From Papaver somniferum (Eukaryota; Streptophyta; Magnoliopsida; Ranunculales; Papaveraceae), in contig NC_039367.1 in assembly GCF_003573695.1 (NCBI RefSeq), positions 28,482,442 through 28,546,441 of the forward strand: a DNA stretch of 64,000 nt, given 5' to 3'. A program made the position numbers and the translations under genes. How positions within the stretch are numbered: position 1 is the first letter of the stretch; each line of letters begins with the position of its first letter. Below, in pieces: positions 33,585 to 46,283 of the stretch. The notes under the pieces are model-generated. The model was not told where the DNA came from. It saw nothing but the letters and a program-made list of their open reading frames with translations, and ran no database searches.

Positions 33585-35407
33585 TGATATACATATTTTG
33601 TGGCTGACTTGATCACAATTCTCTATTTTGTTAGTACCTATTTTTGTACTTATTTTGTTATTTTATGTCTTTGTAGGTGTTTTTGGAGAAATAAACTTTT
33701 GTGGAGAAATTGGCTCGAAAAGTGGTATTTGAACCATCCCCTCCACCCCCACCTCGGAGAAAATTACTAAAGGCACCCCAGATATGCGTTCAAGACACAT
33801 AAAAAACACTTCGGTGTGGCCCAGTTCGAATTGTTCTCTGCCACTCGGTAACATTCGGCCCCCCACCCTTTCAGGTTGTCGAAAGGGGGAATAACAAAAA
33901 TGCATGTTGATTCAGTACGTTCCTATCCCCTTGGGAAGTTTGATCAATCTTCCTCACCTCTAATGGTTGGTATTGAGCAGCCATGTGGGGGTTAGAATGG
34001 GATTTATCTTATTTCATCGTATATGACATGCACGTTTTTCTCACCCTTATGGAATTGATAAAGGCACCCCAGTTAATTTTACTATTTGCAACCCATAATT
34101 TACTTGTATTTACACTCGTGTTGCTAAAGGAACCACCAGTCCGGCTAAGGGGACACCACCTTCTTCACAAATTCAAACAGGGTTTTGGCGGGAAAAAAGT
34201 GCAATTGGATTAGGTTTCGACGTTTGGGAAGTTTTAGTGAGATTCAATCGGAGATTTTAGTTGGGATAGACTTGATTTGCCTAAACAGGGTTGATACGTG
34301 CTTTAGAATCGATTAAATTGGACTAGGTTATCATTGAAGCAAAACAGAGGGGATATATGTACTTTCTCGGGTTTATTTCAGGGAAGTATGAGTTATAAAG
34401 AGAATTTGCATGTGGCATGAGAATGTTTAACTCAAGATAGAATGTGCAGCAACGTGTTTGGATGGGTTTTTACAGCTGCAGACGCGTGGAGAGATTAAAA
34501 AGAGAAATTATTCTCGTATTTTGCAGAGAAAGAAAAAAGATTTTCCTAAGTTATTACGGAGATTCGAGTGGTATGTTGTGTATATATATTAAGGATCTTT
34601 GGGTATCACAAAAGATATACAGAGGGTTTGGGATAGAATAGAAAGTTACAGAGCGAGAAATCAAGAGTTGCATGATTGTTTTTCTGTTGCTGCATGAGGA
34701 AGAGCACGAAGAACATCACCTACCCAGAACAGTCGTAAAAATTGTCGTTCTTCAACAATGAATGTGACAGTTATTTGTAATATTTATATTAGAATATGCA
34801 ACATTTATTTTGAATCTACAACACAAGCTTTGTAAAAGATATTCTGTAACGCTTATAAAGCGTTGCGAATTTCCATTTTTAATTGTTTTCTCCTTTTCAT
34901 CTTTATAAACACTTGTTGAGCCATAAATCAATATTTCAAGGGGTGTTTACCATGATGAGTTAGTTCTCGTGTTTCCAAGGTAATGGAGGAAGCTATTCAC
35001 GCATGATTGATGGGTAACTATTTTTAATTTATTTTCTCTAGTTATATCATTTAATTCACTTCATCACTGCTTTTGCAGAGTTTAAATTGATTACATAAAT
35101 TTCCAAATTAGTTGTGATTCAGTTTGATAGGTTATACTTTGTTAAATCCATTGATAATCTATGCTTAGTGAGTACAATTAATATTTGAGAATATGCCTGA
35201 TTATTATTGAATTTTGAAATAAAAGGACTTAAAGGTGACTAGGGTTTTGAGATATTCGTAACATCATTCAATCATGTGTAGTAGTGGGATCCAATGTCTT
35301 GGTTATTTTTATAATCATGTTATCACTTTCATTTGAGTTTTCTTTATTTTTGTAAAATCACACAAATCCGAGAATCAAAACTTTTTTTATTACTATAAAA
35401 ACAAATC
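33585..35407 (+). repeat. G1 5' LTR
   Basis: About 1.8 kb, TG at the start and CA near the end (AAATCA), with the primer-binding sequence following in the palindrome. Shared with 40393-41188, including the AGGTGTTTTTGGAGAAATAA and AAGGGGACACCACCTTCTTC phrases. Confidence 0.8.
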
Positions 35408-35455
35408 AATATTTGGCGCCGTCGATGCAGATCTGCATCGACGGCGCCAAATATT
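35408..35455. repeat. perfect 48-bp palindrome at the primer-binding site
   Basis: Bases 35408-35431 are the exact reverse complement of 35432-35455 with no spacer. The left arm starts AATATTTGGCGCCGTCGATG. TGGCGCCGT is the beginning of the tRNA-Asp-type primer site used by Athila and Tat elements; the right arm repeats it in inverse orientation. The usual continuation of the site is replaced by the second arm. Confidence 0.95.
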
Positions 35456-36549
35456 CAGTTATTAATTTAAATTCAGTTTTGAATTCATTATTAATTTAAT
35501 TGTGATTCAGCTTTTAGTTTTTGATTCAGTTGATTCAGCTGAATCAATATCAAAAAAATTTTATAAAATATCTTCAATAAAAACTACTATGTCTATCAGT
35601 ACTTGTCATTCAACTGTTGAAGAAAGTAGTTTTTTTAAAGAATTCAACTTTTGCCAGACACAGTCGTTTTGGAAAAAACCACTTCTAGATTACTGCTGAT
35701 GGACACAGTCGTTTTTAGCGATATAACTTCTTGTCCCGACAGTGGTTTTATTTCTATTTTCCACTAGTGAGACTTGTCTTTATGTTAGGGTTTTAGAATT
35801 ATTCTTTTTAAGGTTTTGTGTAAATTAGATTAATTAGAATTTATTTTTATCTTTGATTTTACTTTGGAGTATAGTCTTGTCTTTTTTGTGTTGGTTATAT
35901 TATGCATTTATTGTGTATTTTCCTACCAAAAAGGTAAGTAGCGTACTCAAGATTTTATTTTATTTTAGATTTGAATTTGTTCGTTTATTTTTGTAAATAA
36001 TAAAGTAGTTTTATTCTTTAGATTTTATTTATTTGTAAATAATTCTTCTAGGATTCTTTTCTTTTTTTGTAAATATTTTATTTTCTTTATAAATATATAT
36101 CTTACAAAAAAACACGTACACACCAATTGCATCATATGGAACCGATTCTTAGGAAAACTTGTGGGGTAGTACGGTGAACCCTCTGGGCGTTATCATCTGA
36201 AACACCACAAACCTAAGTCTCGTGCCTTGGACCAGTCTTTGATTGTAGGTATATTTTGTTGAGGTAACACAAGCTTACCTAAATTAGTGAAGTCATCATT
36301 ATTTGTATGGCACAAATTTTTTCTTAACACTGGTAGTTCTACTTGTGTATGAGTCGTTGGATACGTGTAGGAGATAGACTAGAAGAATATGATCTTTTTT
36401 GTTTGAGTCCAACCCATTACACGGATCTAGGTGGTACGTCCGTTTTTGCCTAAATGGTTAATGAGATGAGGCCTCGGTAAACAAAACATTAGAGATAAAA
36501 ATATCCCTTCTAGAGTAGTACATGATTCAGAGTTTTACCGGCCTCTATT
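35456..36549 (+). other. G1 5' untranslated region
   Basis: AT-rich and T-rich leader without open frames. A possible broken gag start lies near 36136 (ATGGAACCGATTCTTAGG). GTTTTGTAAATAATAAAG-like phrases recur at about 35990-36110. Confidence 0.45.
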
Positions 36550-37440
36550 GTCCGATTTGATATTAAACCTGGGACAATTAGAATGTTTTGTACTTTTATG
36601 GAGTTAGAGAATGAGAACCTGTATACCCACATAAAAAACTTTGAAATGATTTATGACACAATGAATTATCCAAATTTCCACATTGATGTGCTTAGGTTGC
36701 GTTTTATTTTCCTTCTCTGTTGATGAGAAAGCCAAAAATTGATATCATTTCATTCCCTCAAAAAAAATCACTATACGGGATGATCTTGTAGAGGTTTTTG
36801 TTAAGAAATTCTACCTACACCATATGACTGATGATGTCGACAGTCTATCCAAACCTTTAAGAAAAAATTAGGCGAAATCCTTCATGATTATGTAGAACAA
36901 TTTGATGAATTAGTATACCAGTATCCACATCACGGCTTTGAGAAAGACCACATGGCCTAAGTTTTATATGAAGTCCTTGATAGTGAAACCCGTATACAGG
37001 TAGAAACAATGAGTGGTGGAGAATTTACCTATTAGATCCCAGATACAAATTTTGTTTCGTTTATCGAGTTAGCTGAGAAAACTAGGCAATGGGCAACAAT
37101 GAGAGAACCACTAATACCTAGAAATCATATCTATATGGTATATAGAGTTGATAATGATATCCATAGGCGTCTAGAGGCCTTAGATCTGAATCAAGGGTCA
37201 AATTGTGCTAGATATGAAGAGAAAGCCCATGATCTTTAAAACAACTCTAGGTTTTAAAATCGTGAAAAGCTTGACCCATATTCAGAAACCTATAACCTTG
37301 GTTGGAGAAACAATCCTAATTTTTCTTGGTTTAAGGGTCATAATCAAGGTCAAGGTCAGTCTATTCATTCTCAAGTTCCTTCAGGTTTTAGTTATACCAA
37401 GAATCCTTTAGGGCCAGATCAGTTTTAGAACCTGCCAGTT
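36550..37440 (+). pseudogene. G1 gag pseudogene (Retrotrans_gag, Athila type)
   Basis: Broken frames give the expected order: FDIKPGTIRMFCTFMELENE and NLYTHIKNFEMIYDTMNYPN near 36560-36690, then DDLVEVFVKKFYLHHMTDD near 36780, LGEILHDYVEQFDELVYQYP and HHGFEKDHMA near 36870-36955, and FVSFIELAEKTRQWATM near 37055. Athila gag normally reads FDIKP, LENENPY, KAKxWL, then the CPHHG motif. Stops interrupt it at several points, for example after EKAKN. This copy makes no full protein. Confidence 0.8.
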
Positions 37441-38049
37441 ACAAAATCATGAGCTTAGAAGAGTCTTTCACCTTGTTATCTCATAATACCACGACGTTTC
37501 AGCAAACGGTTGTACAAAGTTTAGAAGATATCAAAAACATGATTCAGGCTAACTCTCAAGATATTTCCGATTTATAAATCCAGGTTATTCGAATTATTAA
37601 GTCTTTGAGCAAAAGAGAAAAGGATAAGTTCTTCAGTCAACCACTACCCAATCCTAGAGGAATTCATGAAGTATCCTCTGAGAGAAAAAGTTCAATCATG
37701 TGAACTCTATAACAACCCTTAGAAGGGTAGACAATAAGTAAGCCATGCTTGATAGTGGACATATTTTAGTTCCACCTTCCACTTCCAAAGAAGAGCCAAT
37801 AGTAGACTGATAGAGTATCTAAAGTATCCAATGCGCGTGGTTCCTGATAAGACTACATTTGTGCCTTGAGCCCCATATCCATAGTTGTTAGTTCCAACAA
37901 AGAAGGATTCGACTTTCAACGAGATAATGAAAATATTTAAGCATGTGAACATTAATTTCAGTTGTTAGAAGCAATTAGGCAAATTTTTGCTTATGCAAAG
38001 TTTTTTAAAGATATTTGTACATGAAAGCGTAAGCTTAGTATACATAAGA

Positions 38050-38577
38050 AAACATGTTCAATCCTTCTGAACCGAACACCCCCTAATTATAAAGATCATA
38101 TATTCCCCATCATATCTTGTGTTATCGCTATTCATGTGGTTGATAAGGCACTTATTTACTTATGAGCCAGTGTTAACGTACTCACGTATCATGTATACAC
38201 CCAGCTAGGTCTTGGTAAGTGGAAACCAACCAAAATGACACTACAATTAGTTGATAGGTATGTCAAAGTCTCTCATGGTGTCATAGAGGATGTTCTGATT
38301 GAGGTTGATAGGTTTATTTATCCAATGGATTTTTTTTGTTCTAGATACCCAATCTGTTTAGGACCCCAAGTGTTTAAATACCAGTGATTTTAGGTCGCCC
38401 GTTTTTAGCCACTTATATCAACTGTAGGAACGGACTCATGAACATATGTTTTGGTAATATGACTATTGAACTAAATGTGTTTAATGTTACTAGACAACAT
38501 TTTGAGATTCATGATTTGGAAGAAGTGAATATGATTAACACTTTAGTTCAGGAATCAGGATCATTGGCATGACACTT
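38050..38577 (+). pseudogene. G1 aspartic protease pseudogene
   Basis: The family pattern DLGASVN-LP-LG-ATL is recognisable in ASVNVLTYHVYTQLGLGKW, MTLQLVDRYVKVSHGVIED, VLIEVDRFIYPMDF and LGRPFLATYINCRN (38150-38430). The catalytic D-L-G is destroyed: the Asp position reads Tyr and the Gly position is TGA (near 38162). Later there is a frameshift before LGRPFLAT. Confidence 0.78.
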
Positions 38578-39040
38578 TCTTTGGTGATTCCTTAGATGAA
38601 TTTGATGATATAAATTTCTTAGATAGATGTGTGATCGAACTCTAGAAGAATCTCTCGAGTACTTTTCAGACTCTAAGGACCCTGAAATTCAGGAAATAGT
38701 TTTAGGTCCTTCTGAGAATAATGATTAGCATAAGTTTGGGGCTAGTGATCTAGCAAAAGCTCTTGAGTATTGTAAAGACTCTAAGAACCATGAAATTCAA
38801 GCAATAGTGCGTGGTCTTTCATAGAGTAATGATTACCATAGGTTTAGGGGTAGTGATGGTTCTTGTGATCGTCAAGTATCCCTACTCGAAGTCCCTAACT
38901 TAGGACTCAAGCTTTCTGCGTCTAAGGCATTACTTGAGTCTTTTCAGACTCCATAACCCGACCCTCCTAATATTGTCCATGAGAAAATACAGGTATTAGA
39001 GACCCATAGTTCGGATGAATCTGTTTATCGAAACACTCAT

Positions 39041-39220
39041 ATGAAACCCAATTGGGCGCCCAAAATAAATTTAGTTTTCTTGAAAGAAACATTAGAGAAA
39101 GTTGTACTTTGTTTGTTCAGTTTTTTGATTCTGTGTATTTGTCTCATAATTTTGTTAGCTTTATTTGGTTCTCATGGCCAACGGTTGTTTCGGTTATTGG
39201 TATATAATTTTGAAAGATGA
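39041..39220 (+). CDS. short ORF with one predicted membrane segment
   Basis: A 59-residue open frame from the ATG at 39041; the open stretch reaches back to about 38957. It contains the uninterrupted hydrophobic run VVLCLFSFLILCICLIILLA followed by a basic tail. It lies after the protease remnant, where Athila elements sometimes carry an envelope-like ORF. It is also possible that it is just the non-coding tail of a deleted element. It is followed by CTTGGGAGGTAACCCA, a phrase I have seen downstream of coding sequence in Athila-type elements. Confidence 0.3.
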   Translation: MKPNWAPKINLVFLKETLEKVVLCLFSFLILCICLIILLALFGSHGQRLFRLLVYNFER

Positions 39221-40392
39221 TTAACCGTTTTGTGGTATATGATATCCGGATGATGTCTTTAAACTTATCACTTCTTGGGAGGTAACCCATGCTCATGCGA
39301 TACAGTAATATCCTTCCTTAAATCATTTTCTTCAAATGGTAACAGTTTCTCCTTGTTCATGCTTTTAATATTATATTTAGAACAATGTTAGATTTAAATT
39401 TGGGGTATGAGGGAAACTAGTTGCATAATAAAACTACAGAACCTAGAAACTTGTGTGAATTCAGGATAACACTAACCAATCTAAGTGTATGAAAACATCT
39501 TGGTTGTAGGACTTGAGGGGCCCAAACAAGAGTTTATTCATAAAAGGACAGAGTTTATGTGTTAGAAATAACATGGTAGTTTCACCTTACTCAGAGTAGT
39601 CATATCACAAACTTTTTGTTTTCTCTAATTGATTTGGTGGGTCAATAGTATTGCATTGATTTCTGCTGGGATGAATTAGACTGATTGAGTTAGTTAAAAA
39701 GAAAAAAAAGACCAGATCAATCAGACCAATCGAGAAAGAAAGATTTTTTTTTATTATTGTTCAATAAAATCGACCGCTGGGATCCTTGTATATACCAGCT
39801 GAGTTAATCTAAAATTAGGATTATGAACCGCTTGGACCCTTGTATATACCATCTATGTTGATACTAGAGTTCATACCAGTATCTCAATCCATTAGGATTC
39901 ATAGAATTTATCTTGGCGTTGACGATCAAACAGATATTCTGGGAAACAACGATCACCTTAGTCAACATCGCAAACCATCTATCTTTATATTCATCCTCTT
40001 AATCTATTCATGTGATTTGTTTGATTTCAGATATTGATATCCATAGTGTGAGTATCTGAGTAGAGCTCGGTTACTTATATATGGATTTTAGTACACTTGA
40101 GTCCAAACTCGTGTACACCAATTGGATTCGCATCAGAGTAATTCCTCATGTGGTCAATGAGAGTATACTAAAGGAGATTGTTTAGTATTTTTCCTAAGTT
40201 CTTCACAGGTAGGTAGGGTTTGGGGTAAAGGTTTTTTGGGTATACCTCTTGTAAACCCACACGAAACTATAACTCGGCCAGTAGCGCCACCTAGGGGTTT
40301 CAAGGCTTGTTGCAACATGCTAAGTGAGTTAGGATTTTATTTTCTATATTACATTTGCTCGAGGACTAGCAACTGATAAGTTTAAGGATATT

Positions 40393-41188
40393 TGATAGAC
40401 ATATTTTTATGTCTGATTTGATCTCAATTCTCTATTGCGTTAGTACCTATTTTCATACTCGTTTTGTTATTTTATGTGTTTGTAGGTGTTTTTGGAGAAA
40501 TAAGCTTTTGTGGAGAAATTGGTTCGAAACGTGGTACTTGAAACACCAACCCCCCCCCCCCCCCCCCACACGAGAAAATTACGAAAGGCACCCCGGAAAA
40601 TGTTAAAGCCACCACATGAATTTTACTATTTGCACCACCAAAATTTGTTGTTTACACCCCATATGTTAAAGGGACCCCTAGTCCGGTTAAGGGGACACCA
40701 CCTTCTTCACCAATTTAAACCTGGTTTTTGGCAGGGGAAAATGCAACTGAATTAGTTAGATTTTGGGAAGTTTTGATGAGGTTTTCATGGGGCTAATCTT
40801 GATTTGGCTAAACAAGGTTGATATAGGATTTAGAATCGATTAAACTGGACTGGGTTATCGAGTTGAAGCGAAACAAAGGGGATGTACTTTCTCGAGTTTA
40901 TTTCCGTTAAATATGAGTTATAAACACAATTTACGTGTGGCCTGAGAGTGTTTAACTCAAGATGGAATGTGTAGTAACGTGTTTGGATGGGTTTCTACAG
41001 CTGCAAACACGTGAAGAGATTAAAAAAGTAAATTATTCTTGTATTTTATAAAGAAAGGAAAGAAGATTTTTCTGAGTTATTACGGAGATTCGAGGGGTAT
41101 GTTGTGAATATAAAGTATGTTTGGGTTTCACATAAGATATACGGAGAGTTTGGGATAGAGTAGAGATCTACAAAACGAGAAATCAAGA
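40393..41188 (+). repeat. G1 3' LTR, truncated
   Basis: Matches 33585-34675 with scattered indels; this copy has an 18-base C run at 40550-40567 where the 5' copy has an interrupted C-rich tract. Homology ends near AATCAAGAGTTG at 41180-41188. Confidence 0.82.
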
Positions 41189-41469
41189 GTTGAGAACAAT
41201 TTTTACTGTTCAAAGAACTGTGTACGAAAGAAAATCCTAAAAACATCAATTTGTACTAATTTTTATGAACTGATTTTTCTAGTTTGCGAACTATGCACAA
41301 ACTTGGTGTTCCAGAACTCTAAAGTCCAAAGGGTTCACGAACTGATTATCTTGGCTCGTGAACTATATAGTTTTCATTATGTTTCTGATCTCGTGAAATT
41401 GCTCTTGTTTTAAAAAATTGATTTATGGTTGGCGAAGTGTGTACATTTAAGTATGTTCCTGGAAATTTT
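41189..41469. repeat. loose GTTCACGAACT-type repeat tract, left of E2
   Basis: Phrases TTTGCGAACTA, GTTCACGAACTGA, CTCGTGAACTA and TCTCGTGAAAT recur. A similar tract resumes on the other side of E2 at 50259, including the shared phrase AGTATGTTCCTGGA / GGTATGTTCCTGGA. Confidence 0.6.
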
Positions 41470-43896
41470 TTAAAAATCGGGGGTCTAACAACACCACCCA
41501 ATATTTCGCTTAGCAATTTGTATGGACAAACTCGAATACACTTTCATGGGAATCAACAAGAATCAATCAATTAAAATTATATCAACGAGTTTATATCTCT
41601 CTCTTGATTTGATTTCCTCAAGCAGGAACTGGAAGTTCTAATCAAACACAAGGAATAACTTGGATGGTGCCAAAGACCAATATCCAAGGATCAATCAATT
41701 TAATCAACAACCAAAGGTTGGATATTCTAATTGATGACCTAAACGCACAACCTGTATTATTTCAATTATAAAAATAAAACAATATAATGCGGAAATATAA
41801 ATAACATAGACACCAGAATTTTGTTAACGAGGAAACCGAAAATGCAGAAAAACCCCGGGACCTCCCGATTGAACACGCACTGTATTAAGCCGCTACAGAC
41901 ACTAGCATACTCTAATCTAACTTCAGACTGGACTGTAGTTGAACCCCAATTAGTCTCCCACTGATCCAAGGTACAATTTTACTCCCTACGCCTCTGATCC
42001 CAGCAGGATACTGCCGACTTGATTCCCTTAGATGATCTCACCCACAACTAAGAGTTGCTACCACCCAAAGTTGAAGACTTGACAATAAACAAATTTGTCT
42101 CACATACACAAGTCTATCAAAGGATCAATCTGTCTCCCGTAGATAAACCCTAAAAGGTTTTGTTCCGTCTTTTGATAATAATCAAGGTGAACAAGAACCA
42201 ATATATAATCCGGTCTTATATTTCCGAAGAACATACTAGAGTTATCAATCACCTCACAACAATCTTAATCGTATGGTAGCGAAACAAGATGTTGCAGAAT
42301 CACAAACAATGATACGAAGATGTTTTTGATTACTTTTTATATCTTGCCTATCAGAGATATCAATTTCTAGACAATCAATTTGATTGTACTCGTAAGATAG
42401 AAGATGCAAGATCAGATCACACAACTATGATAAAAGTAGTATCGGTTTGGCTTCACAATCCCAATGAAGTCTTTAAGTCGTTAACCTGGTTTTAGAAGAA
42501 TAAAACCAAAGGTTAAAGGAGAACCGACTCTAGTATGAAAACTAGTATCACACATGAGGTGTGGGGATTAGTTTTGCACGGATACTATTGTTCCCCTTAT
42601 ATAGTCTTTCAAATCAGGGTTTGCAATTAAGTTACCTTGGCAACAAAGCAATCAATATACAACGTTAGATGAAAACCTGATTTAGATTCAAGCTAATATT
42701 TCTCAATCGTTAGATCGAAAACTTAGCTTGTTACACACACTTGACAATGCACGCTTCTGGGTTTGTTAACCATACCCAAACGTATGCACTTATTGGTTCA
42801 ACAATAATTAACCAAAAGGTTAGCCATATGAGCATTCCATATCAACACCATAACTAGTTTAATGAACTAGTTAGAGAGTTGTCCAATTGCAAGAAAACCT
42901 CATGTACTACACAAGACACAATTGAAGAAAAGATGATTTGATTCACTTGAATCGGTTCATGAAATTTTATATCCATGGTTTGCAAACTGCATTCCTTAGT
43001 ATTTTTTAAGTTTAAGTTCAGAAATCATCTTCAGATATATAACCTTCTCAAGTTCGCAGACTAGGTTCGCGGACTTAAGTTACCGGGCAGAGTTTACAAA
43101 CTCCAGCAGAAATTCTCGGGTATGAGAACTTCGCTAGTTTGTGGATTGGGTTCGTGGACTGGGTTCGCGGACTTAGTTTCACGCAAGTAGTTTGTCAACT
43201 CCAGCAGAAACTCTCGGGTTTGAGAACTTCGGCAGTTCGCGGACTTGGCTCACGCTATTCTTCCGGTTCTGTTGATCAACAAAGTTCGCAAACTTTGGTT
43301 CAAGGAATAAGACTTATACATAAATGTGTTTCCACAACAATGTTTATGTCCACCATTGGTTATGTAATCTACGCTCTCATTTCAATCATTGAAACATTCT
43401 TAGAGGATGTTATACAGTGGTTGCACCATTTCTCGTCAAAGAAATTTTCAAGATGATTGAAACATATCATGAATTTCGTCACATGGTAAAGATAAACTTG
43501 GTTAAAGCGAAAAGCTTACCAACTCATATTTCGAGATATAGATAGGCGAGGTATACTCGGCTCGAAATACCAAATATGTATAATCAAAGTATATATATAT
43601 ATATAGCATACGACTTCTTGTCTCAAAGAGTAGGAGATAGAGTAGATATACTTTTGATATATAAGTTCAAGTCTTCACATACCTTTTTGTCGAGAAGTTC
43701 CACCGGTTCCTTGAGTAGTTCTTCTACTTGTATGATGAATCGCCATGAAGTCCTTGAGCTCAACTATACTTTTTATCCTAGTCCGAGACTTAGCTATAAT
43801 AGACTAGAAATCAGGACTTATAGTTTTGATTACTAACATTGACAAACATTTTTGAGATAGCAACGCATGCGAGTTCGACCGAGCAATGCTCTAACA
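41470..43896 (-). repeat. E2 3' LTR
   Basis: 2427 bp, same layout as the E1 LTRs, with the TTCGCGGAC-type array at about 43050-43290 and an expanded (AT)n tract near 43590. Confidence 0.88.
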
Positions 43897-46283
43897 ATCT
43901 CCCCTTTTGTCAATTTTAGTGACAAAACTATCAATACATATGGAATACAAAAAAAATAAAGAAAATTTAGTGGATCCTATTCCATAGTCTAATCTTCAAC
44001 ATTCCTCGAAATATTCGTCACTTCCAAGTACTCCAGTGATCCCAAAGGTTGTAAGTTTAGCATCACCGTTGTTGAAGATCTGTAGCTATAACAATGAGAA
44101 AACATAATTCTCGATCATTGTTATACAGTGTCATAGTATTATTACACAACGTCAAAGTTCAATTGTATCATAACTTCAATAGTAATACTATGGTTATATG
44201 TATCACTCCCCCTTAGTCAATACTCCATCTCACATGGAAACCACTCCCCCTTACACAATAATCCGAAAACCATATGTATTTGTAGTATGAACTACATATT
44301 AATTCTCCCCCTTTTTGTCAATAAAATTGGCAAAGGTACAAGAATGGGATCATAATGAAATTTTCGAGAGAGACATTTATGACAAAAGGAAAAAGATACA
44401 TACCAACTAATTTAGATGCAATCATAAATCCGAAGCTAAATGCATTCATCAAGGAGTTTAAAGATACGGGATAACCCCTCTAAAATGCCAGATCCGCATA
44501 CCCCTCAAGATATGACCACTAAGCACAAGTTCAAAAGAACTCTCCCCCATTATATGTCATTCCCGAAAGAACAACAAGAGCGACCTTAATTTCGAAATAA
44601 AAGAAGAACTTCTTAGGACATAACAAATCATATACAAGTATGAATTTGAATCCAAAAATACTCAATTAAATTAACCACAAGAGAACCCATGATTAATTTA
44701 ATCGGTAATTCTCAGCATAAGTGAACTTATGGAGACTCAACTAACTAACCAAACAAGATGATTAATTTAGTTGACAATGCTCAACATAAAGTATCTCGCG
44801 GAACAACAGCAAAGCTAATCATAAAATAATCAACTTGGTCGTTTAGTGCTCAACATTAGACACTTTATGGAGCCTCACAGTAATACATAAAATATGAATC
44901 AGGGAAGATCAATACTGCAGAATAACACAAGGATTCATTTTATTTTCCATCACTATTCGCATAACGACATTCAATAGACATAATCCTCCCAAACAAAAGA
45001 TTTTAACCTATCTTCCATAAATAATTGACGTAATAGGCTTAACTTTTGTATTTGTCAAAAGTCTATTCATTCTTTTATCAAAACATGCATATCGACATAC
45101 GAAATACTTTACTTTTGACAAGGTATGGGACAATCATAGTTCACGGACGCAAACACACATATCCCATAAGAATTTCAATATATGAAACCATAAGGATTAA
45201 TACTGCAAATATCATCTTCCAAATAAATTTATAATTTAAACCAATAAATCTAAAAACATGAAGATGGAAACGATGGACATAGGTATGTGTAATCACAATA
45301 ATGGATATTCCAAACTCTAGTAATCCTTATCAAAAGAAGAATAAATTCTCATAAGAAGTTTCCTAGGCATCAGGACAAACTCGTAATGCACATATAAGAT
45401 GATTTGTCCTTTGAGGGTAGAATCAATCTTTTTCGCCCGGATTTACACCAATAATACCTACCAAAGGCGTATAAACAGATTTTCTTAACAAAGAAGAACA
45501 TACAAAGTCATTAACGACCATGCACTACAGTTCACATAAGATGATTGTGAACATTCAAGAATCCCATAGTAATGCATACTACTGCCTGTTCTTGAACTTC
45601 CTTCTTTGTGATTCACCAACAACATTCTTGTAAAAGCTACAATGATCTTAGAAGAGTAGTACTCCAAGAATACAAGTGCCAAGTCCAAGAGAAGTGGAAC
45701 AAGTGCAACGAAACTGAGCAAAACACTCAAAAACAAGAGACAGGACAAATACCAATGTTAACTCATCCAAATACAATAATTCTCATATCCATTTTGAAGA
45801 CAATTCAAATAGGAAGAGAATGCAAAAATAATGAGGTCATTCCGAGTTCGGACGTAGAAGTTACGGCTAAAACAAGTTTACCGAATACCGACGTCAAGTA
45901 TGCATACGAGTTCGCAAACGAATTTTCAAGTCCACGAACTTAAACCCATGGATTTATATTTTAAAAGATGTTATGCATACCTGGTAGGTGTACCATGAAG
46001 TCCAAACATCCCTAACTACTATTTTCAAACCTAAACGTTTAAGAACCTTAAACACAGATCAAGTTAGGTAGAAAAGAACGATAAGAAAGGTACGTGAATC
46101 ATTATAAGTTCTCTAAACAAACAAAAACACAAATCTTGCTCAAGTTTATAGACATACCTTTTTAGATGAATCCAATTGAATTCTACAACCTTACCGAACA
46201 TAATATGTGCGCCCCAATTTTCGTGCTTCACTCACCGTACACATAGAAGGGCATTCCTTGGTGAGGATGCACTTACAACACAA
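43897..46283. other. E2 internal non-coding region
   Basis: It matches the E1 interior from the polypurine tract through the degenerate repeats (to about 45260). From about 45300 to 46280 it differs from E1, and no coding sequence is evident. Open frames on either strand near 45485-45943 lack a recognisable pattern. Confidence 0.6.

Larger units (their letters stand above)
33585..41188 (+). mobile_element. G1: pol-less Athila-like gypsy element
   Basis: The 5' LTR starts TGATATACATATTTT at 33585. The 3' LTR starts TGATAGACATATTTT at 40393, after a degenerate Athila-type polypurine phrase (GATAAGTTTAAGGATATT). Internal sequence carries an Athila-type gag and a gypsy aspartic protease remnant in the correct order, then goes straight to a short membrane-segment ORF and non-coding sequence. 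There is no reverse transcriptase, RNase H or integrase sequence between 38570 and 40392. The 3' LTR loses homology to the 5' LTR after about 41188, so the copy is also truncated. Confidence 0.82.

Noticed and set aside
45485..45943. Overlapping open frames on both strands inside E2
   Set aside because: No domain pattern, and no corresponding frame in E1.
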